A stretch of DNA of 5,843 nt from an uncultured Angelakisella sp. (GTDB lineage: Bacteria; Bacillota; Clostridia; Oscillospirales; Ruminococcaceae), in assembly GCA_910585525.1 (NCBI GenBank), contig CAJUFR010000075.1:1-5843 (forward strand). Direction: 5' to 3'. The notes under the pieces were generated by a model that worked only from the letters and a program-made list of their open reading frames with translations, ran no database searches and had not been told where the DNA came from. Positions 4,511 through 5,843 of this stretch are shown one piece after another (within the stretch, counting starts at the first letter, position 1; every line of letters starts with the position of its first letter). A program made the position numbers and the translations under genes.

Positions 4511-5761
4511 GTTTCAACCCACGTCTCTGTACAGGGGGCGACCCCGTCGATTCACTGATGGCTATGGGCTACCCATATTTCAACCCACGCCCCCCGCACA
4601 GGGAGCGACCGAGCACCGGGGCGGCCCCCGGCATCAACAGCAGATATTTCAACCCACGCCCCCGCACAGGGGGCGACGATGCTATTATAGATAATAAAGT
4701 GGCGGAAATGGTTTCAACCCACGCCCCCCGCACAGGGGGCGACACAGGCCGGGAGGGAAAGAAAATGTTTGCATCGAAAATTTCAACCCACGCCCCCCGC
4801 ACAGGGGGCGACGCATGGGGGGGACCTCCTTTTAGAGATTGGAGTTATTTCAACCCACGCCCCCCGCACAGGGGGCGACTCTCTTGGGTTGCTGGGATGC
4901 GGGCAGGTCCACATTTCAACCCACGCCCCCCGCACAGGGGGCGACCTGGAACGCTCGGAATCCAGAGTTGACCAGAAGCTGATTTCAACCCACGCCCCCC
5001 GCACAGGGGGCGACATCCCGCAGAGGGCCCACATCTGGACGGGAGAAGTATTTCAACCCACGCCCCCCGCACAGGGGGCGACGTAACATCTGTTTTAACT
5101 TTTTCGGCAAAAGCAAAATTTCAACCCACGCCCCCCGCACAGGGGGCGACATCGTGGCGGTGGTGGATTTATCAGTCCAAAATATTTCAACCCACGCCCC
5201 CCGCACAGGGGGCGACCCTGGACTGTGATGACCCAGAATACATACAGGCCAATTTCAACCCACGCCCCCCGCACAGGGGGCGACACGGGCCTTTGGATAT
5301 TCTCGATGATATTCAAGTGATTTCAACCCACGCCCCCCGCACAGGGGGCGACCCTACCTATATCTCCCGGCGTGGGAAGTCCACCAACATTTCAACCCAC
5401 GCCCCCCGCACAGGGGGCGACGTGTATATCACCTTAACAACAAAACAGACCGAGAATATTTCAACCCACGCCCCCCGCACAGGGGGCGACCCGTCCCGGA
5501 AACGTAGTTCCCATTGGATAAGGTATTTCAACCCACGCCCCCCGCACAGGGGGCGACACTTGCGAGATTGCGGTATCAATGCCAAAGAAGCCATTTCAAC
5601 CCACGCCCCCCGCACAGGGGGCGACTAGATACCACAGACAGCTTTTTGTAGCTGCCGGAGCATTTCAACCCACGCCCCCCGCACAGGGGGCGACCATACG
5701 AAGGGCACTGGAAAAAGCGGGACTGAATATTTCAACCCACGCCCCCCGCACAGGGGGCGAC
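4511..5761 (-). CRISPR. Type I-C-like CRISPR array, 19 repeats and 18 spacers
   Basis: The 33-bp repeat starts ATTTCAACCCACGC and ends CACAGGGGGCGAC on the plus strand. On the minus strand it has the GTCGC...GTGGGTTGAAAT layout and internal CGCCCCC/GGGGGCG stem of type I-C repeats, so crRNAs are expected leftward, cut by Cas5c to leave a handle ending TTGAAAT. Repeats 5 to 19 (from 4780) are identical. Left-end copies are altered: 4511-4542 has several C-to-T changes and one base lost, 4577-4609 has one substitution, 4646-4677 lacks one C, and 4711-4743 starts with G. Spacers are 33-36 bp, and I noticed no duplicates among them by eye. Decay at the left marks the old end; new spacers enter at the right. 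No cas gene is in the window. Confidence 0.97.
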
Positions 5762-5843
5762 CAAAATCCTCTTTTGTTTCCTTAGTGTTAGGTGCTGTTC
5801 ACATAATGAAGAGTGTGTTATAATGTAAAGCATGGAATTGAAA
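5762..5843 (-). promoter_or_regulatory. CRISPR leader region (partial)
   Basis: The DNA right of the last perfect repeat turns abruptly AT-rich, as leaders of this kind do. It sits at the end where repeats are uniform, so it should hold the array promoter and the spacer-integration signals. A TATAAC -10 candidate for leftward transcription is at 5817-5822, but its -35 would lie at or beyond the window edge. The leader probably continues past 5843, with the I-C cas genes expected beyond. Confidence 0.65.
5816..5824 (+). promoter_or_regulatory. Extended -10 element pointing out of the window
   Basis: TGTTATAAT is a perfect extended -10 (TGN plus TATAAT) on the plus strand. It is followed by an ATG at 5832-5834 (reading M-E-L-K to the edge) with no ribosome binding site. 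The best -35, TTCACA, stands only 15 bp away. It may be a rightward promoter inside the leader or simply reflect the palindromic TTATAA core shared with the opposite strand. Confidence 0.25.

Noticed and set aside
4426..5785. Open frames across the CRISPR array with repeated Pro/Thr/Arg peptides
   Set aside because: The periodic peptides are translations of the DNA repeat and not a repeat protein.
5762..5843. A further degenerate repeat at the right edge (GGAATTGAAA)
   Set aside because: Only a few bases resemble the repeat end and there is no GTCGC half at the right distance.

Overview
The window is high-GC DNA with Firmicutes-style features: strong Shine-Dalgarno sequences, a TTG start, a Gram-positive lipoprotein signal and GAAC-N4-GTTC operators. 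A high-GC gut Clostridium relative, such as the Oscillospiraceae, is the likeliest source. That placement is an inference from gene style, not from a marker gene.

Positions 1-1209 hold two divergent units of small genes. Leftward, a 65-residue coiled-coil protein, a 102-residue protein with a sigma-70 region-4 type helix-turn-helix, and a short membrane ORF that runs off the left edge form a tight operon. Rightward lies an 89-residue XRE-type DNA-binding protein. The 254 bp between the units carries two good divergent promoters. Just downstream of each -10 sits the same palindromic operator, AGAACAWATGTTYT, which fits the Gram-positive LexA/DinR consensus. This shared operator pair is the most striking regulatory feature of the window.

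Positions 1202-4257 hold a complete leftward ABC importer operon of the TrpXYZ-like (PF04392 / COG2984-COG4120-COG1101) type: lipoprotein substrate-binding protein, then permease (TTG start), then ATPase. Known members import aromatic amino acids. A 13-bp-stem hairpin separates the binding-protein gene from the permease gene. The binding-protein gene has a candidate promoter flanked by two 17-bp direct repeats, and a 5' leader that can be drawn as a small three-way junction. The ATPase gene ends tail-to-tail with the XRE gene, overlapping it by 8 bp.

Positions 4511-5761 are a CRISPR array of 19 repeats (33 bp) and 18 spacers (33-36 bp). The repeat is of the type I-C kind (GTCGC...GGTTGAAAT on the minus strand). 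Repeat decay at the left end and AT-rich flanking DNA at the right end both indicate that the array is transcribed leftward from a leader at 5762-5843. No cas gene lies in the window; a I-C cas operon would be expected beyond the right edge. A degraded, inverted repeat-like sequence abuts the distal end of the array at 4482-4510.
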